A DNA stretch of 64,000 nucleotides from Avena insularis. Taxonomy: Eukaryota; Streptophyta; Magnoliopsida; Poales; Poaceae. Shown piece by piece: positions 1 through 10,243 of the stretch. Both the position numbers and the translations under genes were made by a program. How positions within the stretch are numbered: the first letter of the stretch is position 1; every line of letters begins with the position of its first letter. The notes beneath the pieces were generated by a model, which made no database searches, had not been told where the DNA came from, and worked only from the letters and a program-made list of their open reading frames with translations. The DNA is taken from contig CM042686.1 in assembly GCA_023614405.1 (NCBI GenBank), positions 470,798,740 through 470,862,739 on the forward strand. Reading direction: 5' to 3'.

Positions 1-720
1 GCTCGATGGCGGCAGACATGGCGAGCTCGGGAGGGGCACCAACGAGACGGCGGGAGAGAGGCCTGACACGAGGGAGGAAGATGCGAGGAGGGCCGAGGTG
101 GAGGAGAGCAGGGGCGGGGCCTGCGCGTGGTGGCGGCGGGGTTCGATCGATGGGGAGGAGGGCACACGGGGTAGGTGGGATCGAGAGGAAGGGGGACGGG
201 CCGCGCGGGGGTGGGGCCACCTCGTCAGGCGGGGTTGGTGGGCGGTTGGTGAAAGAGAATGAGGGGGAGAGAGCTGGTGGGGCCTGTGGAGCTGTCGGTG
301 GGGATCTGGTGGCATGCGGCGGGTGGGGGTGGTTGGGGGGTGGTTGTCCACTTGCGGCAGCGTGGGGGCGCGTGCGTCTGGGCGGGAAAAGAGGTGGCCA
401 GGTGGATGGGGAGTGGTGCAGGTGGCTGTGTGAGGGAAGTGGAGGGAGTTGGGGGTGAGGTTGCAGCGGGTGAGTGGGTGGGGCTTGGGCCAGGGTGATG
501 TGGCGCGCTGTGATAGGGTCGGGTGAGGTGGAGGGGGCTGGGTAGATTTAGGAATAGAACCAGATATTTTAGACTAGGGTTTGGAGGTGGCCGGTCGGGC
601 TTTTGGGCCTGGCTGGCTGCCTCCCAAAATAATATAAACTTTTATTTTAATTTAAAATAGACTTTTGTAAATAGTTTTTAGACAAATAAAAGACCCGGGA
701 AAGACCGGAGTTTTGATTTG
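1..720. other. GC-rich unassigned sequence
   Basis: The first ~500 bases are extremely G-rich and purine-biased and then shift to AT-rich sequence near 620. An open frame at 6-458 (+) encodes only low-complexity Gly/Arg/Ala sequence with no recognisable domain; open frames of this kind arise by chance in GC-rich DNA. It could be the leader or LTR of another grass retroelement or the edge of a degraded gene. I do not recognise it. Confidence 0.35.
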
Positions 721-887
721 AAATTAAGACGGGGAATATTTAGAAAACAAAACTAGGATTTTAGAAATAGTTTTAGACAAACAAATGCATGATGACAATA
801 CGGTGCTCAAATGCAAGGTGGCATGATGACATGAGCATGCGGTCATGATGATGCAATGCACAAAAACAACACGATTTTCTAGTAGTG
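721..887 (-). other. AT-rich stretch ending in a CACTA-like tip
   Basis: Reading the minus strand from 887 gives CACTACTAGAAAA, the start typical of grass CACTA (En/Spm) transposons, exactly where the coding homology of gypsy element G stops. No second terminus or 3-bp target duplication can be placed inside the window. The sequence further in is AT-rich and non-coding. A chance 13-base match or another LTR remains possible. Confidence 0.25.
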
Positions 888-1566
888 GTTTTGCGGGGCG
901 CCACAACTTCAGTTTGAGTGGTTGGGGCTTTCCATTCTTCGACATCTTTAATCTTGGTGGGATCGACAACAACTCCTCCTACCAACAAGATATGGCCTAG
1001 GAATCCTACTTCCTTTAACCAGATCTCACATTTGCTAAACTTAGCATACAACTGATGCTCCCTAAGGGTTTCAAGGATAGTCCTTAGGTGTTGTTCATGG
1101 TCTTCTTCCGAATTGAAGTAGATTAGAATTTCATCGATAAAAAAAACTTATCTAGGAAGTTCATAAAAATCTTATTCATGAGATTCATGAAATAAGCGGG
1201 GGCATTGGTTAATCCAAAAGACATGACATTATACTCATACAATCCATATCTAGTGGCGAAGGTAGTCTTTGTGATATCCGTCACACGAATCTTCAATTGA
1301 TGATAACCAGTTCTAAGATCAATCTTAGAAAACACTCTGGCACCAGTCAGTTGATCAAACAAATCTTCTATCTTCGGCAATGGGTACTTGTTTTTGATGG
1401 TGACGTCATTCAGCTTCCGATAATCCGTACACAAACGGTTGGCACCATCCTTCTTATCAACAAACAGAACAAGTGATCTCCACGGTGATGCACTTGGTTG
1501 TATCAAACCTTTTCCCATCATATCATCAAGTTGCTTCTTCAGCTCCACTAGTTCAGATGGGTTCAT
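888..1566 (-). pseudogene. Ty3/gypsy reverse transcriptase fragment (element G)
   Basis: This encodes the palm and fingers of a chromovirus-type (Tekay/Del-like) Ty3/gypsy reverse transcriptase, which copies element RNA into DNA. The stretch from 1566 down to 1123 shows the family hallmarks [36 protein letters not shown] and [18 protein letters not shown] run of T around 1140 marks a short deletion that shifts the frame just before the catalytic box. After the shift the box reads I-D-E instead of the expected D-D pair. The C-terminal RT piece (YAKFSKCEIWLKEVGFLGH) follows at about 1048-990, and homology stops near 905-888. RNase H, integrase and the downstream LTR are absent, so the element is 3'-truncated. 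The assignment is firm; the subfamily is less certain. Confidence 0.85.
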
Positions 1567-1578
1567 ACTATATGGTCT

Positions 1579-2208
1579 CTAAGCTATGGGTCTAGTTCCA
1601 GGGATTAGTTCAATGATAAACTCGATATCCCGATCTGGGGGCATACCGGGCAATTCATCTGGGAACACATCGGGGTATTCACAGACTACTCTGACTTGGT
1701 CAATGGTGGTTTTGGCTAAACTCTTGTTGCACTTGAATTGACGGGGTAGCGTCTCAGATACATGTTCTACTGATACTCCGGTGCTATTGGTCATGGTTAT
1801 GGCTTTCTTGGCACAGCCGATTAATCCTTGATGTTTCAACATCCAATCCATTCCTAGCACTACTTCCAAACCTTTGGTTCCAAGTACCATTAGATTGGCA
1901 TAAAAATCTATCCCATGGATTATGATAGGTACGGCCTTGCAAATTTTTCTAGCTTTGGTGGTCGAACCAGGTATTTGAACTATCATAACATGCTTCAAAT
2001 TTGTTGGTTGAATCTTACTAGTGCATGCAAATTCTTCTGTAACAAACAAGTGCGATGCTCCAGAATCAAACAACACTCTTGCTAATACTGAGTTAACAGA
2101 AAACATACCCAACATGACATCTGGCGCTTCCTGGGCTTCTTCAGCATTCATGTGGAATTGACGGCTAGTACGGTTGTGCGGGTTTCCTAGGGCAAATCTC
2201 TTTCTAGG
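1579..2208 (-). pseudogene. Ty3/gypsy retropepsin and linker (element G)
   Basis: This is the aspartic protease domain of the G polyprotein, which would cleave Gag-Pol in the particle. The catalytic motif is VLFDSGASHLFV near residue 30 of the open frame starting at 2151, and a later GLEVVLGMDWM matches the conserved flap/ILG segment. The C-terminal part (CEYPDVFPDELPGMPPDRDIEF) is the usual linker into RT. The frame is continuous with RT but interrupted by TAG at 1579-1581, where relatives usually have Gln. A second TAG at 2209-2211 separates it from gag. The active-site triad DSG is intact. Confidence 0.85.
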
Positions 2209-3316
2209 CTAGACACAGCGTTGCTGCTGGGCAGGTGTAGTAACATTGGTTGCTGCATCAAGCTTCTTGGGGCACTCGTTGGAGTAGTGACCCATGACTC
2301 CACATTCAAAGCAAGTGATCATTGACTTTACTTTCCCTACGACAGGCACAACATTGCTTCCAGTCCTTGGGGCAGTATTGTTGTTGTTGTTGTTGTTGTT
2401 GGACTTTGGCGGTGCACAGTTGAAGTTATTGGGGTTGGTGGGGTTGTTGTTGTGATTGCCAGGCCTCGGGTTTCCTCCGCTACGATTGGGGTAGTTCGGA
2501 CGAGACATAGGGGTCTGTTGTTCCTTGGGGCATATCCTGCAGATGGGTTGGGGCGATACTTTGGGTATGGTCGGGTCCAAGTTGGTGCATCATACGAAGC
2601 TTACGGTTCTCACTGGCTTGGTTGATCTTTCATTCCATCTGGATAGCAGAATCCACTAAGGCTTCGAGGTCATCAAAGGGAATATTGACTAGCACTGTCT
2701 GCATCTCATTGTGCAGACCATTCAAGAATCTCTCCTTCTTCTTCGCTTCATTGTCAATCTCATCATGGTCATACCTAGCTAGTGACAGGAATTTGTCACG
2801 GTACTCAACCACAGTCACCCTTCCCTGCTCCAGCTCCCTGAATTCATCCCTCATCCTCTTGATTAAACCCGAGGGCACATGGGTCCTGTTGAACTTGAGT
2901 TTGAATTCCTCCCAAGTCATCATCTGACCTCCGTTCATTGTACGGGTGTTGTTCCACCATGATCTTGCATAGCCTGCCAGATAGTGGGTGGCAAACAATA
3001 CCTTTTCATTGGCATCAACTCCTGTGACTTCTAAGTTATTTTCCATTGTTTGCAGCCAATCGTCAGCATCTAAGGTCTCTTCTGATTTGCTAAACATGGG
3101 AGGGTTGGTATTCTAGAGGTTCTTGAGTTTGGATCCATGGTGATCTTGGTTTCCATGGCCTTGATTGTTGTGGGCCATCTGAGATATCTGTTGAAGAGTG
3201 GCTAGGTTGGCTTGACGTTCAGCTCTACCAGCTTCACGATCAGAAACTAACATTTGCAGAATCTGCAACATTGGGTCCTAAGATGAGCTGCTTCCTCCGG
3301 GGTTTCCGCGAGTCAT
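2209..3316 (-). pseudogene. Ty3/gypsy gag (element G)
   Basis: This is the gag capsid/nucleocapsid gene of element G. The ATG at 3314-3316 opens a frame with a Gln/Asn-rich N-terminus. The capsid domain (3097-2630) has the Retrotrans_gag pattern: DADDWLQTMENN, YARSWWNNT, WEEFKLKFN and RDEFRELEQG. An Asn/Pro-rich linker follows, and then a CCHC knuckle CFECGVMGHYSNEC (CX2CX4HX4C) near 2320-2280. Stops are TAG at 3278-3280 and 3113-3115, and TGA at 2630-2632. There is also a frameshift between 2630 and 2580. The TAGs sit where related gags have Gln, which suggests C-to-T decay rather than programmed readthrough. Confidence 0.85.
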
Positions 3317-3570
3317 CTGAAGATTGAGATAGATAATGATACAAGAGGGAAATTTCTAGGGTTCATGGGTTTGTTTCAAAAAGCTTTAAACTTTGAGTAT
3401 GACTCAGGTTTTGAAAACTAACAACTTATTCTTATTCGTTCATTCTAAACACACAATACAAACACACACACACCACAACTAGGAAACAGATGGTTTTAAG
3501 AACCATTCTGTGAAGCTACGATACAGTGGGACCGGGTACAACTCACACCTATGATAGTGTTCATGTGCGC
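3317..3570. other. Spacer between upstream ORF and gag of G
   Basis: This is a 254-base non-coding interval with a CA-rich run (about 3451-3478). Nothing else is recognisable in it. It separates the stop of the upstream ORF (3571) from the gag start (3316) of the minus-strand element. Confidence 0.5.
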
Positions 3571-3794
3571 CTACTCATCATCGGGGGTGTCAGGCTCCTC
3601 ATCATGAATGAAGTCAGCATCATCCTCATCAGTGTTGTCCTCCATGGCAGCGTCCTCCAGGTAGTCATTGTCATCACTGAGGTAAGAGTGGATATCCCCA
3701 CGAATATCTTCCCCTTCCCCCTCCTGCTCCTCCAGCTAGATCTCCTGGTCATGGATAGTCTCCTCCAGGGTGGCTATCTTCTGACGAAGACGAG
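3571..3794 (-). pseudogene. Upstream ORF of element G, C-terminal part
   Basis: This is the C-terminal piece of an extra open frame located 5' of gag in G. It encodes a charged, coiled-coil-like segment followed by a strongly acidic tail rich in Asp/Glu, and ends at TAG (3571-3573). One internal TAG lies at 3736-3738. The frame continues across the insertion of element A into the fragment at 11845-12414: the target duplication is ACGAG before A and ACGGG after it, and removing A plus one copy keeps the frame. Function is unknown. Additional sense ORFs are known in some grass gypsy families. Confidence 0.65.
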
Positions 3795-5420
3795 TGATAC
3801 ATTGTAAATGTATCTATAATTTTTGATGTTCCATGCTTGGTTTTATCCACTTTCTTGTGTTTTGTCCACACTTTGGAGTACTTTTCATATGATTTCTTGG
3901 ACTAACCTATTAACAAGAGCCACAGTGCCAGCTGCCTGTTTTCTGCTTTTTTTGGTTCCAGGAAAGCCAGAAAATGAATATTCTCGAAATTGGATGGGAC
4001 AAAAGCCAAAGTGCCTATTTTTTCAGAAGTCATCAGATGCTAGAATACGAGACGGAGAGGGGCCAGAGGCCGCCCACACCACCTGGCCGCGTGGCCAGGC
4101 TTGGCCCGCGCCAGGGGGTGGTGTGGTGGCCCCTGGCACCCCCTCGGCCTCCCCTTCCGCCTATAAGATGCCCTCGAGACGAAAACCCTAAGTACCTGAT
4201 CAAAAATCCATGAAAGAGTCTGTAGCCGCCGTCATCTCCATGCCTAGATCGGGAGGGATCTGAAGCTCTTCCCGGCACCCTGCCGGAGAGGGGAATTCAC
4301 CCTAGAGGCCTTCTTCATCACCATGCAAGCCTCCGGTGTGATGCGTGAGTAGTTCATCCTTGGACTACGGATCCATGTAGTAGCTACATGGTTGGTTCTC
4401 CTCCTTTGTGCTTTCATGTCTAGATCTTGTGAGTTCCGTTCATGATCAAGATCATCTATTTGTAATTCTACATGTTGTGTTTGCGGGGATCCGATGGATA
4501 TTGAGATGCTATTTCAGATTGATTATTGATTCTATCATGTCTTTGTTATTTGTGATCTTGCATGCTTTCTGTTGTTAGTAGCTATCTTGGCCAAGTAGAT
4601 GCTAGCAACTCCAAGAGTTAGTATTTATGCTCGATAGTGGGTTCATGCCTCTGATAATCTGGGGAAGTGACAGAAATCTCTAATGTACTAGATGTGCTGT
4701 TGCTACTAGGGAGAAAACAACAATCCTTTGTTCATAGAACAATCTTATTGTTTACTTTACACGCAGTTCGTAAAGCAATAATATGTTGCTTGCAACTTAA
4801 TACTGGAGGGGGTTCGGATCATAACCTGAAGGTGGATTATTAGTCATAGATGCAGTTGGATGGCGGTCTATGTATAATGTTGTAATGCGCAATCAAGTCT
4901 CAAAGGAGTCAAGATGATTAGTATATGCATGTATTGCTTTCTCGATGTTTGTCAATTGCCCCGCTGTAATTTGTTCACCCAGCATGTTATCTATCTTAAG
5001 GAGATCCACCTCTAGTGAACTATGGATCCCGGTCCTTTTCTTTACATACAATCTACAAACTGTTTACTTCTTTGTCTTTACTTTCTGCAAACTATTACTT
5101 CTTTCCATTCGATACGTTTAATCCTTTGTTTTCCGCAAAACACGGTGAGATTGACAACCTCATCACAAGTTGGGGACAAAGATCTGTGGTTGTGTTGTGC
5201 AGGTCTCCACGTTGCTACTAGCACCGGTAGTGCGCCCTGCCAAGGCTCATCTAGCAAAACCTTTGGGGTGTTTCCTTGCTCCTACTGGTTCGATTAAACC
5301 TTGGTTTCATACTGAGGGGAACTTGCTGATGTGCTCATCATACCTTCCTCTTGGGGTTCCCAACGAGCTCTACATCAACCACGCACCAGCACTTTTCTGG
5401 CGCCGTGCATTGAGCCATCA
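3795..5420 (+). repeat. 5' LTR of element A
   Basis: The 1,626-bp LTR starts TGATACATTG and ends GAGCCATCA. It carries a TATA box (CTATAAG, 4161-4167) and AAACCCTAA (4183-4191). Unlike the LTRs of B and C, its last ~35 bases include TTTTCTGGCGCCGT (5392-5405), a piece of PBS sequence, followed by a second LTR-end motif. The matching 3' LTR is 10244-11844. Confidence 0.92.
4161..4191 (+). promoter_or_regulatory. LTR core promoter: TATA box and telo-box
   Basis: CTATAAG at 4161 is followed 22 bases later by AAACCCTAA (4183-4191), a plant telo-box-like motif, at the position expected for transcription start. The same pair recurs in almost all Athila-type LTRs of the window. Confidence 0.6.
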
Positions 5421-5430
5421 AGCATTTTTC

Positions 5431-5448
5431 TGGTGCCGTTGCCGTGGA
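5431..5448 (+). promoter_or_regulatory. Primer-binding site of A (tRNA-Asp type)
   Basis: TGGTGCCGTTGCCGTGGA starts 10 bases after the LTR end. It matches the complement of the plant tRNA-Asp 3' end (TGGCGCCGTTGCCGGGGA) with two mismatches. Athila-lineage elements use this primer. Confidence 0.8.
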
Positions 5449-5608
5449 GTCAAGGACATCTTCACAGGGGGAGTCCCTCATAACCAATCTCTTTACTTTG
5501 TTATTTTTGTTTTGCTTAGTTTCTTTTTGCTTTGTTTGCTTGTTTCTTTATCAAAAACACAAAAAAGTTAGTTTTACTAGTTTGCTTTCTTATTTGAAAA
5601 CACAAAAA

Positions 5609-7082
5609 ATGACTACTCTTGAAAACACTAAGTTGTGTGACTTCACTAGCACCAACAACAATGATTTTATGAGCACACCTATTGCTCCACCTGTGCCTGA
5701 AGATACTTTCTTTGAGATAAAACCTGCTTTGCTCAATCTTGTTATGAGAGAACAATTTTCTGGTACTGGTAATGAAGATGCTGCTTCCCATCTAAATAAC
5801 TTTGTTGAACTTTGTGAGATGCAAAAGCATAGGGATATAGATGGTGATATTATTAAACTGGAATTGTTTCCTTTCTCTTTGAGTGGAAAAGCTAAAGAAT
5901 GGTTGAATTCCTTAACTAGGAATAGTATTGATTCTTGGACTAAGTGCAAAGATGCTTTCATTGGAAAATACTATCCTCTTGCTAAGATTATATCTATGAG
6001 AAGTGAAATAATGAAGTTTAAACAACTTGATAATGAGCATGTTGCTCAAGCTTGGGAAAGAATGAAATCTTTGATTAAGAATTGTCCCACTCATGGACTA
6101 ACTGTTTGGATGATCATCCAAACTTTTTATGCAGGATTGAACTATTCTTCAAGGAACCTATTGGACTCTACTGCTGGAGGTATTTATGACCATCACTTTG
6201 GGTGCTACAACAAAACTTCTGGACAATATGATGGTTAATTATTCTGAATGGCATACTGAGAGAGCTCCACAAGGTAGGAAGGTAAATTCTGTTGAGGAAA
6301 CCTCCTCCTTAAGTGATAAGATTGATATTATTATGTCTATGCTTGTTAATGGGAAAGCCCATATTGATCCAAATAATGTTCCTTTAGCTTCTTTGGTTGC
6401 TCAAGAAGAGCAAGTTGATGTGAACTTCATAAGAAATAATAATTTTGGCAATAATGCTTATAGGAACAATTTTGGTAACAACAATTATAAGCTATATCCT
6501 CCCAACAATGGTAATGCTTATGGAAATTCTTACAACAATAATAGGAGTGCACCCTCTGAACTTGAAGTTATGCTCAAAGACTTTATTAGTATGCAAACTG
6601 CTTTCAATAAAACTATTGAGGAAAAACTCTCTAATGTTGAAAGAAACATAGCATCTTTGGCTGAAGCTCAATCTTCTTTGAATAAAATGGCTGCTAAACC
6701 TGAAACTAATGATAATCCCTTTGCAGCTACTAATGCTATACAAGTAAGAATTGATGAAAATGTTAGACTATTAGCTGAATTACATGCTAAGTGGGAAAGA
6801 GAAGATGAAGTTGCTAGAAACATTAGTGTTTCTACTATTACCACCACTAGTGTTGAGGCTAGTAATAGTTCTACTACTTTAGATGATAAATTTGATTTTG
6901 ATCTTGATGGTTGCAATATCTCTGAAGTTATTAAGTTCCTACAAAAGCTTGCTAAAATACCTAATGCTAGTGCTATGAACATGGCCTTTACAAAACACAT
7001 TACTGATGCTCTCATAAAGATTAAAGAAGAAAAGATGAAACATAAAGCTTCTATTCCTATAAAACAAGAAGATGGTTGGTAA
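5609..7082 (+). pseudogene. Athila-type gag of element A
   Basis: This is an Athila-like Gag that would form the particle shell. The ATG at 5609 follows an A-rich leader. The capsid core shows AKEWLNSLTRNSIDSW, IGKYYPL, AQAWERMKSLIKNCPTHGL and FYAGLN, the Retrotrans_gag pattern. The frame shifts near 6180 and continues (6186-7082) with NYSEWHTERAP, an Asn-rich spacer, and a helical charged region. No CCHC knuckle is visible. The second half ends at TAA (7080-7082) in the same frame as the protease-like domain downstream, so the stop probably replaced a sense codon. The gene is broken by one frameshift and one stop but otherwise well preserved. Confidence 0.85.
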
Positions 7083-7532
7083 CCCATCATTAATATGAAA
7101 GTGAATGACTTTGATTTCAAAGCTTTATGTGATCTTGATAATAGTGTTTCTATTATGCCTAGAAGGATTTATGATATGCTTGATTTGCCTCCACTTGAAG
7201 ATTGTTATTTGAATGTCCCACTTGATGATAATGCTAAAAAGAAACTCATGGAGAGTCTTAATGATGTTCTTATTATGGTTAACAATTCCTATGTCCCTGT
7301 TGATTTCTATGTTTTTGATGTTGAATGCAATGCTTCTTGTCCTATTACTTTGGGAAGACCTTTTCTTAGAACTGTTGGTGCCATCATTGATATGAAAGAA
7401 GGCACCATTAAATATCAACTCCCACTCAAGAAAGGTATAGAACACTTCCCTAAAAAGAGAGAAAAGATTCCTTTTGCTTCTCCTATGAAAACAAAATTTG
7501 GTCTTAATGCTTCTTCATTTGAGAACACTTGA
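7083..7532 (+). pseudogene. Degenerate Athila-type retropepsin domain of A
   Basis: This is a protease-like domain in frame with the second half of gag. The segment ALCDLDNSVSIMPRRIYDML corresponds to the catalytic region that in relatives reads D-L-G-A-S; here it is D-L-D-N-S, so the G-A pair beside the catalytic Asp is altered and activity is doubtful. Further along, VDFYVFDVECNASCPITLGR and PFLRTVGAIIDM match the C-terminal lobe of Athila retropepsins. The ORF ends at TGA just after NASSFENT. No RT follows: the element passes directly into non-coding DNA, so Pol is missing rather than mutated. Confidence 0.8.
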
Positions 7533-7560
7533 TTCTTTTTCTTGCTTCTTATGCCTAACT

Positions 7561-8035
7561 TAAAGGCGTTAAAGAAAAGTACTTATTGGGAGATAACCCA
7601 AAAGTTTTAGATGAGTCTTGGAAGTTATTACCTCTGTAATAACCGCTCCTTATCCTTTTTATTTGCTTTTTGTGCCAAGAGTAACCTCTAATGAGAGAGA
7701 AGTAATGATTGGGAAAGTTGCTGTCCCGAAACAGATTTCTGTGCTTCACCGTAAAAATTAGTGTAAAATCTCTAAATGTCTTTTTGAGACGTGAATTTTT
7801 GTGCTTCTGCCCTAGGTTGTTATCTAACTTTCGTTAGTTCAACACTTTTTGGTTTGAGCAACAGAAGGTCTTCGAAAAAATTCGTCTTTACCTGCTAGTC
7901 TGTTTTGACAGATTTCTGCCATTTCTGCATTTGCTTCTTGTTGGTTCCTTTTTGAGTTCTTTTGGGGAATTGAGATTTTTGAGGGAAGTGCTACAGTATC
8001 TAGTGTTCTAATGGAAGTTTATTTGGTGTTATAAC
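7561..8035 (+). repeat. Shared 3' backbone module 1, copy in A
   Basis: This starts GGCGTTAAAGAAAAG, contains GGGAGATAACCC and TGCTTCACC, and ends before CTGAACC. Similar sequence follows the coding payload in C (28819-29290), B (33077-33560), E1 (41185-41650 and 47430-47900) and E2 (58395-58860), although the LTRs of the E group are different. Confidence 0.75.
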
Positions 8036-8951
8036 TGAACCTTAAGACTTATTTATCTTGAGTGCACTAATGTTGTTAATAAAGATTGTGTGAAGTTTTG
8101 TATGAAGGAAAAATTTCAGTTGTATGGAAGGAATGAGTAATGAGATGAAGGATGGACTGAAGCTCAAGCTTGGGTATGCCACGCGTGTCATCCTAAGAAA
8201 TATCCAAGAAGTACATGCGTCAAAGCTTGGGGATGCCCAAGGCATTCCCTTCTTCATCAATAAAAATCCCAGGTTTCTTCCAAACACTTCATTTTTATTG
8301 TTTCATGCACAGTTGTGTTGTTCTTGGAGCGTCTTCTTTTTCGTTTTTGTTTTGGTTTTTTGTTTGCTTTGGTTTGCTTAGTTTTCTGAATAAATTGGTT
8401 GGACCCCCTCTTTCATACATTGGTTTTCAAATAGTTTGGCTTGGTTTGGAAAAGAGTAGGAAAGTTCATACTTATGTGGTAAAAAGAGCTCGTTTTTAAC
8501 AGTGGCCTATGCTTTGTCATGCCATGCTTGATATTGTTTTGACTTTATGCTTAGTATTCTTTGCTGTAGCATGACTTGTTATAAACAATTGAGATTGCTT
8601 AATGTGCCTTGGATGAATCATGCGTTGTTTTTAGCATATTAAAGCATAGTATAGTGGTATTCTCCTTTGATGCTTTATTTGGGTTGACTTGGCGCATGCT
8701 CACACCATGTTATGACTATCTCAAGTCACCATAGCCTTTATGATCCTTTAGTTTTCAACTTGTAGTATCACTTTATGCTTTGATCAATTATGTTTTGTCG
8801 CTCTGCATGATTATGGCCATTATTGCTCTCTTAGTTTGTCGCTCCCAGTCTTTTGCTAGCCTCCACAACCAAGTATGAGTTCCACTCATGCATCCAACTC
8901 CCTAAACCAAGTTATTCCAAAGAGTCCACCATACCTACCTACTAGCTTATG

Positions 8952-9735
8952 CTATTCCAAGTATATTCATGCTTTTGTTTACCTTCCAAATTAAACTTGT
9001 TATGAGAAAACTAGTGATTAAAGCTCTCAAGAACTTGATGGCAAACTTTACTTTTTTGCATCTAATAAACTTGAACCATTGGGTCCTTCTTTGTTGCATA
9101 TATGCTTGCGCTTTATAAGTTGAAATTAGCAGAACCATGTATCATGGGGAACGCTTTCAACATTGCACTTGTACTTTGTACCCCGTTGATATCATGTTCT
9201 TTTGCTTACGGATCCCGGCGATGTGAAATAAAAGTGGAACTTGTAAGATCATGGAGTTTGTATGTGTGTTAGAGAAACGCCTAGGCCGCTAGCCTAAGCC
9301 ATGCCTAATCATGGTGGAAACTTGCAGCATCACCATAATGAGCACTCTATGAAGCATCCTCAATAAAACCTATGCAAATAGCAAATAAAAAGATCGTTGA
9401 GATGCTCATTGTCTGCTTGCCTTGTCATTTTGATTATGGGAAAGCTCCCGTATCATGTGTAAGGGGTACCCCGTTGGAGGTTCTTGATGATACACATGTA
9501 CTTACAATGACAAGAGCTTGCTCATGACTAAAGTTGAGTAGCATGAGGTTCGGTCTTCGTAAGTAAGGGGCATGAGATTTCGGTTTATAACTTGTAAAGC
9601 ATACCTCTTAGTTGTGTCACTTTAACCTTAATCACCTTAAAGATGCTTATGATAGGGGCAATGAGAGCTGAAAGCTATAAGTACCATAATTTTTGGAAGA
9701 TCTTTATGAGACTTGAATCCCTACTTCCTTCTATG
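8952..9735 (+). repeat. Shared 3' backbone module 2, copy in A
   Basis: This runs from CTATTCCAAGTATATTCATG through CATGCCTAATCATGGTGG to the tract before TGAATCCC. By eye it stays closely similar in C, B, E1 (twice), E2, I (partial) and F. It has no consistent long sense ORF, but an antisense frame of about 60 codons at its start (8947-9138, minus) recurs in several copies. Confidence 0.8.
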
Positions 9736-10230
9736 AAGGTCTTTTTCCACCATTATATTGAGTCTCCAACTTCTATCTTTATGCACCTACTTTGAGAGCA
9801 TAGTGGCCATTCTTAGTTCTATGTGCATTTTCCCAAGACTAGTTGATTGATGCATAACTTGATATTGCTTGTTTTAAACTATTTGTATCTAGTCACTCTT
9901 ATGAACTTTGAAGGTCTCCTATGCATTTATATTTGCTACTCTATCAAGGGACAAGCTGAATACTTTGATGCTATGTTTTCTTTATGTGAAACAAACAAAC
10001 GTCTTGCAAAGCATTGTTATTCATGAATCTTTTGTTTGTGCCTTTTCATGTTGCATCTTAGTTTCTTTATCTTACTGCTAGAACTTTGTCTTTCATGTTA
10101 TGATTGAAGTACTATGATCCCAGCTTTGAGTGTTTTACAAATACTTTGATCAAGTCTTTGATGGTGCATGTCACCTCAAAAACTATTCTTTCTTTTTATC
10201 ACTTACCTACTCGAGGACGAGCAGGAGTTA

Positions 10231-10243
10231 AGCTTGGGGATGT
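10231..10243 (+). promoter_or_regulatory. Polypurine tract of A
   Basis: AGCTTGGGGATGT abuts the 3' LTR. It is the priming site for plus-strand DNA and is preceded by GAGGACGAGCAGGAGTTA. Confidence 0.75.

Larger units (their letters stand above)
7533..10230 (+). other. Long non-coding 3' half of element A
   Basis: This is about 2.7 kb between the protease-like domain and the PPT where a complete Athila element would carry pol. No conserved RT, RNase H or INT motif is present in any frame. The stretch is AT-rich with many short stops. It carries two segments (7561-8035 and 8952-9735) that recur in elements B, C, E1, E2 and partly I and F, and two internal PPT-like motifs (8166-8178 and 8223-8235). 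Confidence 0.75.

Noticed and set aside
6..498. Open frames of 150 and 79 codons in the GC-rich start of the window
   Set aside because: The proteins are Gly/Arg-rich low complexity, overlap each other in two frames, and have no domain. They are expected by chance in GC-rich DNA.
3823..4278. Open frames in the A/B/C-type LTRs, such as 3823-4191 and its counterparts at 10272, 30628 and 35793
   Set aside because: They sit in U3/R of LTRs, upstream of or across the promoter. They recur only because the LTR recurs, and lengths vary with indels.
5516..5961. Minus-strand frames opposite gag of A
   Set aside because: They are shadows of the sense gag frame with no domain and no conservation in other elements.
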